Shown in pieces: positions 36,946 to 47,847 of a stretch of 64,000 bases of DNA. The stretch is from NCBI GenBank assembly GCA_030737835.1, contig CM060850.1:13900668-13964667 (forward strand), written 5' to 3'. The stretch comes from Acorus gramineus. Its lineage: Eukaryota > Streptophyta > Magnoliopsida > Acorales > Acoraceae. How positions within the stretch are numbered: the stretch's first letter is position 1; each line of letters opens with the position of its first letter. The notes below the pieces were generated by a model. The model did no database searches, was not told the origin of the DNA, and saw only the letters and a list, made by a program, of their open reading frames with translations. A program made the translations under genes and the position numbers.

Positions 36946-39698
36946 ACGATGGGGTGTGACTGTGCGCATAGTGCAACCCATCGTGCGCCCCTAATATGGG
37001 CCGTGTGATCGCTGGTCATGCGATCGCATAGTTCACGTTTTTTTTTAAAAAAAAAAAAAACAAATTGAAATCTCTCTCGCTGTCTCTCTCTCTCGCTGTC
37101 TCTCATCTCTCTCTCGAAACCATCTCTTTCGCAGTCCCCGTCGACGACGACTGCATGGACCCCGGCGACCGCGACTCCCGTCAACGATGACCGTGACCCC
37201 CGTTGACGACTGCACGGACCACACCTCGACGTCCCCTGCTGCGACCCCATCGGTGACCCCCTCTGCAACCCCATCGACGACCACCCTCCGGTCATTCGAC
37301 CGCGACCCCCGTCGACGACTGCACGGACCACCCCTCGACGTCCCCTGCTGCGGCACGTCCCCTGCTGCGACCCCATCGGTGACCCCCTCTGCAACCCCAT
37401 CGACGACCACCCTCCGGTCATTCCTCTCTCTCCCCCAAATAGCTTTTTTAATTTCATCTTTCTGTAAGTCTGTGTGAATATTTTTGTCTGAACATGTTTG
37501 AATGTGTATGATTTACAGCAAAATTTCATATGCTTGAATGTGTGATTGTGTAGGATTTTTGTTGAATTTCATATGGCTGAATATGTGTTTTTTCTTAACA
37601 GGGATTTCTTTGTTGAATGAATTTGTGGGTGTGGGTGTGTTTCTTTTTGTTTTTTTTTTAATGGTTTTTCTTGATTTCCAAGGTGTAGATCTTGGAGCTT
37701 CTCTTGGGTTGAGGAGGGCACACAGTTAGAATAATTAATATAATGATTCCTTCATCTTTTATGTTTCTATGATATCATAATAAAACTAAACAAAAATACA
37801 TTAAAATGGATGGATATTAAACATTCTGGTTTAACTTAACGATATAAATAAGGAAATGACGATGAGGTTTATTAAAGATTGGGGCAGTCAGTGTGTCCTT
37901 CATGGGAGGGAGCATTGTAATACAAGCATAGTACGCTTTGTTGTCTGTGTCGGTAGTTGGGTGTGAGTAGATATCTCTTTGTTTAATTTGAGCACTTCCT
38001 TTTCTATATAATACAATGGTAAAAAAAAACTCTTAACGATATAAATCGGCAAATAAGAAATTTTAAACAATATAAATGCTATTCCCTGTTGGTGTATTTA
38101 CCTGTCTTAGCCTCAGGTTAATCTTTTTTTTTTCCAAGTTCCATCTCTCAGGCTTCGACTGCTATTCTGTTCAAGTATTGGATTAGACCTGCTTTATTGC
38201 TAAGCTCCTCTCTAATTCTTAAGCAGATTGCCACCATAAAATAGTAGCAGTGTAATCCTCCTGCTGGCTTCATTTTAGATCTTTTTCTAGAAAGTTGAAT
38301 GATTCTCTATCTGGAAACAACATTGGTTTGTGCTTTAGCTTTATACTTCGGTAAAAACATCTCCAAAGAAAAAGCATTACAGTAATTATATTATCTTATC
38401 TAAAGTTTTTTCAGAGAGAAACGTTGCTTCAGAATTTCATTTGAAAGTGCATTTGCTCTTTCAAAACATATTAGTGTTTAATTCTTCATATTAGTTTCTA
38501 ACACACCCCAAATTATCATGGGTGAATGGAGATACTTGAAGAGCATAAAGTTTTTTTTTTATATTCTTTATGGTGAATGCAATTCTTTATTTTTATAATG
38601 ATTGAGGAAAAACCTTAATTGTTTTTTATTTATTTATTTATTTTTGATATAGTTCAAGTACTCCTGAACAACATGATTTTTGACACGGAGACATTAGCAG
38701 TTGCTTAAGTGTTGATTCCAATGTTAAGCCTTGTATATAAATTTTCTATACCTCAAGAAGCTAGAGTTGTCATTTGCTAGTTCTGTTATATACTTGTCCT
38801 TGAAGACATGGACGATGTATATGGTGTATTTGCGCTGAGGCTAAGCCTGTGAAATATCTTAGGTACGTTTGAGACTGATTCATCAGTTATGCCGTTTCCT
38901 TCTTTTTTTTCGTTCTTTATGAATAAATGCGATTCTTTATTTTATATGATTTAGGAAAAACCTTAATTGTTTTCTTTTTATTTAGTTTAAGTACATACTT
39001 TTCCTCGAAGTTGTCTTTACTTGAAAGACTCATGGATTTGGATTTGTTCATAATATAACAGTTTAATCATAATTTGAATGACAAAGATCTTTTCATTCTC
39101 TACATTGACTCAACATCAAATAATGTGTTCTTGCCATGGATTTGTTTGACTTCTAGTACTTTTGAATCACCTCATTTTTTTCCCATCTTGAAGGAATTAT
39201 GGGATTTGGAGAGTCTCTTGTTTAGATAGACTCTTTTTGTTCATGTGGGGTTTTAGTCATGTTTTTCTAATCCCATAGCGTCACCTTCCCATGTATGTGC
39301 TCATAGAGTTCTCTTTTGGTGGACTTGTGCATATATTTTATCAAGAGTGTAATTTGAATGAGGACACCTTTTGATCCATTGACTCAACATACCATAACAT
39401 GCTTATTTGATGTGGTTCGAATCATTAAAGTAGCTTATCTTAGGTGATATAGATAGAGATAAATCTCTTGTGCTTTATTTTGTTTGTGTTGTTGGAGCAT
39501 TCTGTACCTTTTGATATTATTGAAACTAATCATTTTGGTTACTTTACCAGAGAATAGCACAAATAAAGATGACATAGAGGAGACGTGCTTGCAGTCCAAG
39601 ATGAGGTGAATCTTCTAATCTAAACAAGGTAATATCTTATTAGCATGGACATGTTTAAAAATTCGTCAATTGTAAGTTATATTTAGAACAAGAAACTT
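36942..39698 (+). repeat. Left terminal inverted repeat
   Basis: It matches the reverse complement of 47,848-50,460 almost throughout. The GC-rich subterminal part (37,120-37,425) holds a tandem duplication of about 125 bp ('GCAACCCCATCGACGACC' twice) that is single in the right repeat. This explains most of the length difference. Downstream, the repeat contains a GT donor-like site (AACAAG|GTAATATC, about 39,629) that could start the transposase transcript. Open frames in it, mirrored at both ends, match no family. Confidence 0.88.
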
Positions 39699-40175
39699 CT
39701 TTCATACAGTAATATTTTGATTATAGTTGAAACATTTTTCACATTTTTTGGTTTACACACTCTTGTTTTATGATAGTCTCTTATTTTAGGAGACTTTCTT
39801 TATCATTTTTTAAGAGAGTCTTGTTTTAAGAGAATCAAATTTTTTCTCATGCAACTTGGGGAGTATCTTGTTTTAGGGGACTTTCTTTCAAGTTTTACAT
39901 ATCGTCCTCTCCTCTTTTGTTTTCAAATGGGTCTTAGCCTCCTTTTGTGAACGTGAGGTTCCAATTTTATTTACCTAATCATAACATAAGTATAACCTTT
40001 CCCTTATTTGTGCTATTACAATCGCGTTTTAAATTGATTTGGATTTGTTAGTTAACCCTGTGTAGATTACTTAGTCATCTTAATGTAGTTAATATTAGAT
40101 GAAACTGTTGTTGGTGTTATTATTTTTTATTTTCATCACTCCATGAACTCATTTGGTTCCACTACTTGATGTGCA
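39699..40175 (+). other. Transposase leader region
   Basis: AT-rich DNA between the left inverted repeat and the transposase. A TTGATGTGCAG just before the ATG (ending at about 40,176) is a good intron acceptor. The leader probably splices from a donor within the inverted repeat. Confidence 0.45.
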
Positions 40176-42327
40176 GTGAAAATGTTCAATTCTGAAGAAA
40201 TTGAGGCTGAAAATGTGGAAACATTGTATGGTGATGATGGTGAAAATTGGATTCCCGATGTTGATGATCAGGTTAAACCAGTGGTTGGAATGTCATTTGA
40301 ATCTCTTGAAGAAGCTGAGAAGTTTTATTTGAAGTATGCCAAGATTGCGGGCTTCGGGGTTCGAAAATCCTCTACAAAGTATCGAAACAAAGAGGGATCA
40401 AAGGAACTTTATTTGAGAGCTTTCGTTTGTTCCAAAGAAGGATTTAAAAACTCATCAAGCAGTAGCAGTGGCATTCATAAACCAAGTCGAGGACATACAA
40501 GATTAGGGTGCAAGGCTAAAATATCTTTCATAAAAGATGGTGAAATATGGATGGTTCGCAATTTTGTTGAAGGTCATGCGCATGTGTTGTGCACTCCTCG
40601 AAAAACACATCTTCTGAGATCACATAGAGAAGTGACAGATGCCCAAAAGTCTCTGATCCATACATTTAGAGGAGCAAATGTCAGCACCTCACAAACCGTC
40701 TCTATATTCGGCTTAGATTCCGGAGGATATCAAGATATAGGATGCACAGAAAGAGATATTCGGAACTATTTATCGAAGACTCAAAATGAAATGAAAGATT
40801 ATGATGCAGAATTGTTTTTAAATCATTTCAAAGAAAAAGCTGAAATGAATCCTTCTTATTATTTTGCATATGAAGTCGATGATGAGAACAGGTTAACACA
40901 TAGTTTTTGGGCTGATGGTGGAGCAAGAAAGGCATATGCATATTTCGGGGATGTAGTTGTGTTTGACACAACTTATAGCACAAATAAATATTCATTAGTA
41001 TGTGCACCCTTCACCGGAGTGAATCACCATTTTCAGTCTATTAATTTCGGTTGTGGATTATTAAAAGATGAGAAGATGGATTCTTTCTTGTGGCTTTTTG
41101 AAAAATGGCAAGAGGCAATGGGAAATTGTCCACCAAAAGCATTTATCACAGATCAAGATCCTGCCATAGGGGCTGCAATTGCACACTTATTCCCCAATGT
41201 TACTCACCGATTTTGTATATGGCACATAATGAAAAAGTTGTCAGAGAAAGTTGGTACAGCAGGTTACAGAAGTGAGTTTTTGGAGCCCTTCAAAGAATGT
41301 GTTTGAGGCAAGGTGGTGGGATTTAATTAGTTCATTTCAACTAGAACAGAATGAATGGTTGGCAACTCTATATCATATTCGTGAGAAGTGGATTCCGTTA
41401 TTCTTGAAAGACACATTTATGGCAGGGATGATGAGTAGTCAGCGCAGTGAAGCTCAGAATTCTGTGTTTGATAAATATTTCAATAAAAAACACAGTTTAA
41501 TTGAGTTTATTCATCTCTTTGAAAGGGCTCTAGAGCGTCAAAGATACAATGAATTAGTGGCAGATCATGGAACGCTTGATAAAACACCAGAAATTGTCAC
41601 TAATTATGCTATAGAGTTGCAGATGTCCCGCAGATACACTCACAAGATTTTCTACATGTTTCAGAAAGAGGTTATATCTTCTATGAATTATGGGTCAATG
41701 TTGAAGTATTCATCGAATGTGCAAGTGCATGTTGTGAAAAGATTGGGGGATACTACTATGAAATTTCGTGAAGTTACATATGATCCATCGAATGATGTAA
41801 TCAGTTGCTCATGCAAGATGTTTGAAAGTGAAGGCATTCCATGTGCACATATTATTGTTGTTCTGCGAAATAACTTCATCGATTCCCTGCCTGAAAATTT
41901 AATTCTTCAAAGATGGACCACTTCAGCTAAATGGAGGACAGTATATGATAACAATGGAGTGGAGCTTCAAGAATCCCAAAATATATCGTGTGGAAGAAAG
42001 AATCTTGAGATTGTGCGTGGCTTTGCAGAATGTTTAGATGATGCTCCCACTGAAGTTTGTGAAGCAGCAAGAGAAATGTTATGCAGTTTGCAAGAATTGA
42101 AGTTGTCACATAGTACTTCTGGTAGTAGCAATTCAAGCCAAAGAAGCATCCCTTCAGTTGTTAGTGTCCACCCACCAAATATTTCAAAAACGAAAGGAAG
42201 TGGAAAGAGATTGAAGGGAGGAAAAGAAATTGCTATGGAAGGCATAGGAAAGAGGAGAACTTGCAGTGTGTGTGGAAAAAAGGATAAACATAACGCGCGT
42301 ACATGTCCCAAGCTGAAAGAAATGTAA
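40176..42327 (+). CDS. FAR1/MULE-type transposase, one frame break
   Basis: This encodes about 715 residues that would cut and join the ends of the Mutator-like element in the nucleus. The N-terminal FAR1 zinc domain spans about residues 39-137 (FESLEEAEKFYLKYAK, C85, C112, EGHAHV). The MULE catalytic core holds D264 in VVFDTTY, D326/D328 in ITDQDPA, and CIWH (347-350). It continues past the break with the likely catalytic Glu in SSQRSEAQNS. Then come a SWIM zinc finger (CSCKMFESEGIPCAHI) and a final C-x2-C-x4-H-x4-C knuckle (CSVCGKKDKHNARTC). After FKECV a short segment that family members have before FEARWW is missing, and the frame shifts at about 41,300. The rest is open and well preserved. 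A domesticated FRS-like host gene is the alternative, but the flanking inverted repeats argue for a transposase. Confidence 0.88.
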
Positions 42328-42654
42328 GTTTCTTTTTTGTTTACACCAAAAATGTTAATTAAGTCATTATATTAATACATTGAAATATGGATTATTTCAG
42401 GTTATCACAGAATGAAACTCAACATTTTAATGAAACCCAAGCTTCCATGGAGTGATGTTTATGGTAAATGTTTGCTTCACAGTTGTTAAAGTTTAATTTC
42501 CTTCTCATAATGTTCCATAAAAGTGGAGATGTTTCATTTGTTATTTCAGGAACACTTGAAAAAGGGTGGTGCTTCTCAGATGGTGCTATTTAGTTGGTTT
42601 GGTTGTTCTTCAGATTTTGTTTCACCTGGAGATAGAAGTTCATGTATAGAATAT

Positions 42655-42935
42655 GTTGACATTGATGTATTAAAACAGGTTGATGTACTGTATTGGTCGA
42701 TGTTCATGTACTGAAATTGATTAATGTTTATGTTCATGTATTAACTTCTATTGATGTTGATGTATTAAAACAGGTTGATGTATTAAATTGGTTGATGTTC
42801 ATGTACTTAAATTGATTAATGTTTATGTTCATGTATTAACTTCTATTGATGTTGATGTATTAAACAGGTTTATGTTCATGTATTAACTTCTATTGATGTT
42901 GATGTATTAAATTGATTAATGTATGAGTGATGTGC
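42655..42935 (+). repeat. Tandem repeat after the transposase
   Basis: About two and a half units of roughly 100 bp, each with 'TTGATGTATTAAAACAGG' and 'ATTAATGTTTATGTTCATG'. The smaller unit TGATGTAT recurs inside. Confidence 0.85.
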
Positions 42936-43264
42936 TTCAATGAATATCAATGTGTTGGAATGTGTTTTGGTTTGAATGTGCATGTATGGTATTATGAATA
43001 TTTTGGAATGTAGCTTGGTGCGAATGTGATTGTCTTTGATTGAATGAATTTAAAGCACAAGATGTGAAAGCATATTTGAGGGAACTCCAACTATTTCATT
43101 CATTTTGGTTGTCAGAATACAATAAATCTTATTGATACAATGTTTATTGAACAAAAAACATAAAAAAAAAACTAGTATTGCTTCTGCTTCTTAGTTGGTC
43201 TGCTTCTGGTTGAGTTTCTGCATCCTGGTTGTGCTTCTGCTTGGTTTGGCTGACAATGCTCCTG

Positions 43265-44295
43265 GCCTGCATATACTTCTGCTGCTATTGCTGCTGCCCT
43301 ACCAGTGGTGCTGATACTGCTCCTTCCATGCTGCTGCTGCTGCTATTGCTCCTGCTGCTGCTGCTGCCATTGCAGGTGCTGCTGCTGCCCTTGCTCCTGC
43401 TGCTGCTGCTGCTGCTGCTACAACCTGCTGCTGCTCCTCCTGCATGTGGTGCTGCTACAACCTGCTGCAACAAGGTGCTGCTGCTGCTGCTGCTAGTGCT
43501 CCTGCTCTCGCTGCTCCTGCTTCTTGTGGTGCTACAACTCGAGCTGCTGCCATTGCTCCTGCTACTGTTGTTGCTGCTATTGCTGCTGCTGCTGCCATTG
43601 CTCTTGCTGCTGCTGCTGCTACTGCTACTGCTACTGCTGCTGCTGCTGCTCCTGCTGCTGCTGCTGCTCCTCCTGCTGCTGCTGCTGCTATTGCTGCTGC
43701 TGCTAGTGCTCCTGCTGCTCCTGCTGCTGCTGCTCCTGCTGCTGCTCCTGCTGCAGCAGCTCCTGCTGCTTGTGCTGCTGCAACAAGGTGCTGCTGCTGC
43801 CCTTGCTGCTGCTCCTGCTGCCCTTGCTCCTGCTGCTGCTGCTCCTGCTGCTTGTGATGCTGCTGCTTCTGCTGCTGCTGCAGCAGCTCCTACTGCTTGT
43901 GCTGCTGCAACAAGGTGCTGCTGCTGCCCCTACTGCTGCTCCTGCTGCTGCTGCTGCCCTTGCTCCTGCTGCTGCTGCTGCTGCTCCTGCTGCTGCTGCT
44001 GCCCTTGCTCCTGCTGCTGCTGCTGCTGCTCTTGCTACTGCTGCTGCCCTTGCTCCTGCTGCTGCTGCTGCTGCTGCTGCTAGTGCTCCTGCTGCAGCAG
44101 CTCCTGCTGCTTGTGGTGCTGCAACAAGGTGCTGCTGCTGCCCTTGCTCAAGTTGCTGCTGCTACTGCTGCTGCTATTGCTCCTGCTGCTGCTAGTGCTC
44201 CTGATGCAGCAGCTCCTGCTTCTTGTGGTGCTGCTACAACCTGCTGCAACAAGGTCTTGCTCCTGGTGCTGCCCTTGCTCCTGCTGCTGCTGCTG
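43265..44295. repeat. 1-kb CTG-rich compound repeat with higher-order units
   Basis: CTG triplets are broken by CTC, ATT, CCT and CTA variants. A higher-order block, 'CAGCAGCTCCTGCTGCTTGT' followed by 'GCTGCAACAAGGTGCTGCTG', returns at about 43,754, 43,880, 44,095 and, shortened, 44,207. Plus-strand frames give poly-Leu, poly-Ala and poly-Cys runs, which are by-products of the triplet. On the minus strand the repeat reads CAG. Just upstream on that strand the sequence VSPNQLITIQQQQQEQGQHQ could be the start of a Gln-rich exon. No ordinary gene is supported. Confidence 0.9.
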
Positions 44296-44299
44296 AATT

Positions 44300-45040
44300 G
44301 TAATCAACTGGTTTGGACTCACCTGCAGTTGCACAGATCCTCTGAATTGGCTGGCCCAAACAACCTAGGATGGACTGGTCCTGCCCTGGAATCAATGAAA
44401 GAAAATAAAATCACAATCACTGCCAGTTGCCACCTGACCTGGATTAGAATTAGAGAAAATTACCAGGAATCAGCTGGACCTTGTAATGGTACAAGGGTGG
44501 GAATTTTTTGGTAGGCTGCAGTTGGGCTTAAGAGAAGCTTGGAATGCATACTTGAAAGAAACTACACTGGACTGATGACTTGGATAGGAACAACTTGCTG
44601 AGGAACTGCACTTGAATGCAAAACCTGGACTGCAATGCTATACATGGGACTAGAATGAATACTTATATTGATCTATGCTTCAGAAATATATTCGGCATTT
44701 AACACCATCTTGTAAACACCAAACATTCAATCATTTTAAAACACTCATTTATCTATATTCAACCATTCACTCAACATTTACTCATTTAAATAAACACCAA
44801 GTATTCAGTTTTACACCATAAAAGCATTCAAACAACAAATACCTCCTAATGTTTCTGTTACAAATGCATTCAAACAACAAAATAAACCAACCATTCAATC
44901 TATTACACCATACAAACAACAATGTCTCACAACAACATCCTCCCCTATAGAAAATCATGTGACAGGAACCAGCTAACTTGATGAAAAGCACTCCCCTTCC
45001 TCAGCAACCCCAGCAACCAGCCAAATCATTAGCACAACAC
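44300..45040. other. Element interior after the CTG tract
   Basis: No recognised gene is seen. Several GT/AG-like borders on the minus strand (for example TGATTCCAG near 44,388) suggest spliced minus-strand transcripts, but no frame is convincing. Confidence 0.4.
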
Positions 45041-45109
45041 AGTTCCAGCAGCAGACTTTGATGAAAGAGTTCTATTTGCCTTCAACTGGGACAAGCCAAA
45101 GTCACAAAC
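45041..45109 (-). pseudogene. Protein-kinase exon fragment (Raf-like MAPKKK type)
   Basis: On the minus strand, after a TAATCCAG acceptor, 23 codons read VCDFGLSQLKANRTLSSK then SAAGT. This is the DFG motif and activation loop of CTR1/EDR1-type kinases, where the family has VCDFGLSRLK...LSSKSAAGT and goes on to PEWMAPEVL. Here the match stops at SAAGT and a stop codon follows three codons later. No neighbouring kinase exon (HRD loop or APE) is seen. It is a captured host-gene piece inside the Mutator-like element, in antisense orientation to the transposase. It has no kinase function. Confidence 0.75.
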
Positions 45110-45814
45110 CTGGATTAAAACAAGTATCAATATTGTCTAAAAAGATAAGGTAGTGTTGTAAAGAAAAAAGCTGGAGCTTCTGTTATAGCTAGTGCAATAT
45201 GAAAATTAAAAAAGAATATTTGTTATACTTCTTTTTTATATTGGTTTTTCTTTATTTATATTGTTTAAGAAGAGTAATGGCCTTGACGTTGCAAAAATCA
45301 CTCTCTCATTCAATGGGTTGCTCTTCCTTTTCTCTAAATCTATTTACATGATGTAGGCTAAAATGTGGGTTTTCAAGTAAATGTTTATACCTTTTTTTTA
45401 TTTCTCAAATCTCAAATTGGTCTTTGTTACCCTTATTTTTTGGTATTTCAGGTTTTAAAAATATTCTTTTCATTAGTGTCATCTTCCTTTCCCATTTGTA
45501 GGATTGATCTTCCTTTCCCTTTCCCATCATTTCAATGCATATTTTTTTAAAAGAATTGTTTAACAGCTTGTAGAAGATAATTTTGAAATATCAAAACAGG
45601 CATCTTGGCAGAGGTCCCTCTCCTAAATGATCAGATGAAGATTGAACCTAAAGATAAGAGTTGGTGTTTTTGAACATAACATGCCACAAATCAGAACTAC
45701 AGAAAATCATGTGAGAAGAGCATACAAACTGCACAATTTGCATATTTATCAACTGTTAAGGCCTGAACCCAACCCAAGAACCTAATAAGAACAAATGTAA
45801 TGCACCATACTGAC
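45110..45814. other. Element interior between two minus-strand exon candidates
   Basis: AT-rich, no recognised coding. It is intron-like if 45,815-45,899 and 45,041-45,109 are exons of one transcript. Confidence 0.35.
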
Positions 45815-45899
45815 CTTCGCAGCAGGTGCAGGTGCAGGTGCAGGTGCGGGAGAAGTAGCTTGGCCACCTATCCTCACACCCAGAGCTACACCTGGAAAC
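45815..45899 (-). other. Possible exon, proline/alanine-rich
   Basis: It is bounded by a TTTTTCCAG acceptor and an AAG|GTCAG donor on the minus strand. One frame is open and reads FPGVALGVRIGGQATS followed by five Pro-Ala pairs and AK. The repeated GCACCT units give the Pro-Ala run. I do not know the family. It may be another captured exon or part of an accessory gene of the element. Confidence 0.35.
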
Positions 45900-47847
45900 C
45901 TGGAAAAACGTAAATAACAGTCAAATTATATAGGCAAAGTTAAGTGATAGGCCAAAATAAATAGGGGAGATAAAATTTAAAAAACTGAAAAAACAATAAG
46001 AAAAAGATGATTTGAAAATACACATTAGACAAGGATATGCATGAGAGGGTCTGAGGGTGAGTCTTGAAACAGTTTCACAGTCATGTTAAAAAGTGAGAGG
46101 TGAAGGACCAGATGGCCCTCGAATGCTAACAGCCTGTCTACAGCCCATACAAGTTGCCAAATTTTCTCATGAAAAAACACCTGACCAGAAAATATTGTTA
46201 TGTACAGACATTACAAGCACAAATGAGAAGAAGAGAGCCATGGGCTATAAAATTGAGAATACTGGTAAATAAACCTTTTACAGTTAAACAACTTTTTTTG
46301 TGCATTCATGATTGTCATATTAATTTAAAATTGTAACCCAAACCAGCATTCATGACTGTCATATTAAATTAAAATTGCAACCCAAAAAAACTTCTTCCCA
46401 TGAGAAGCCGATTCAACTCCAAGGAGAATGGAGGCCCATGCTAGATGAGTTGCCAAAATGGATGACCACATGTTCTATACATAAGGCTCTCTTCCTACAG
46501 AGGTGACAAGTACTGCCCCAAACCAGTGAATAAATAACTCCTCAATGAACAATCTCCCATTGATAAACTCCACCCTTGTTTGCTTTAGCAATGAATTACT
46601 CTACAATAACTCTCTCGATCGCCTCCCAAATGTTGACAGAAACAAGAGCAACATCACTGAATCCTGCTTGGTTCCTCACTAACCAAATCACTTCCCAAAT
46701 TCTATTAAGTATTATGATATATGGAAAGTTTTGAACAGGGTCATTTCCATTTTTTTAATATTTAAAACAATATTTTGGAACCACAAATAGATATAAAACT
46801 CTAGTAATATCCATGGGTTCATTGTTTCAAGCAAAAAGTTCTACAATTGAGTATGGATTTTAATGAACTCAATATTCAATCATGCAGAATGCTTGAACAT
46901 AAGGAAAAACAATTTCCTAACAAAACAAAGAAACATTGGATCTTTTATGATGTCCTCAAATGTTTGATCTTGACCTTTTTATGAAATCGAGAGGCGTGGG
47001 AACCAATGTTCTCATAAACTCTCGGCACATGTCAGCTAGAAGTCTAGAATGGATTAATTGATAGCTTTTTAAATAATAAACATATAATAAAAACACACAT
47101 ATATACATACATAGATATACACGTGTGCGCATCGTGTGTGTGTGTGTTAATTGAAAATACAAATAAATAAAATAAATGCAAGAAAAAAAAAAGATTAATC
47201 TGAAGCACAAAACTGAATTTTAGTATCCCAGCATAAAATCTAATCTAGAGAGTTTGAGCACCCATTTGGTTTAAGAAAAGAAAAAACAAAGAACATAAAT
47301 ATTAAAGAAGGATTATATTCCACATAATTCTCTGGAAATTGCTTTCAAATATTACCTCGGCTTTGCAGGAGTAAATTCAAACACGATGGATTTTATTAGG
47401 GAAATTCCATACAGACAGACTCGATTCAAGATCTTGTGAATGGCGTGAAAATTGAACTATTGGTGACTAAAAATGATAGACAAGTCAAACAAATAATCAG
47501 CAAGGTATGGGGTTAGTACACATGTCCTAGGCATCCTGATATGAGATAATCTTTTTCTTTATTTTCTATAACAGAAAATAAAATTCACTGTCCCCAGACC
47601 ACAAAATTTTTTCAGTGGCAAACAATTTAGACCAACATATCTGCTTGCCTATATATAGACCAGGTTTTGTCATCACTATATGATGTTTGTCCAAGTGGGC
47701 GATATATCTCCTTCTCTTATGCCCCAAGTCCAGTTATACACTTATACAAACCATATTCATATACTCAAATTTTTCTTTCTTTTTTCCCTCTTTCTTTTGC
47801 TCATTTTAACATCCTTCTCTCTTAAAAGATGCAAGAACATACAAATA
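45900..47847. other. Element interior, mostly non-coding
   Basis: On the minus strand near 46,550-46,720 a weak LINE-like tail (RIWEVIWLVRNQAGFSDVA) can be read with stops. A GT/TA microsatellite lies at 47,095-47,150. A copy of 'CAGCATTCATGACTGTCATAT' follows a near copy 40 bases earlier (46,307-46,360). Confidence 0.4.

Noticed and set aside
36906-37529. 207- and 121-codon frames rich in Gly, Arg and Val on the minus strand (mirrored at 50,017-50,519)
   Set aside because: They come from the GC-rich tandem segment of the inverted repeats. The frames differ between the two ends, end in TA-repeat residues, and match no family.
43229-44514. Long open frames of up to 284 codons giving poly-Leu, poly-Ala and poly-Cys
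   Set aside because: They are products of an interrupted CTG repeat that lacks stops in all plus frames. There is no start context and no conserved domain.
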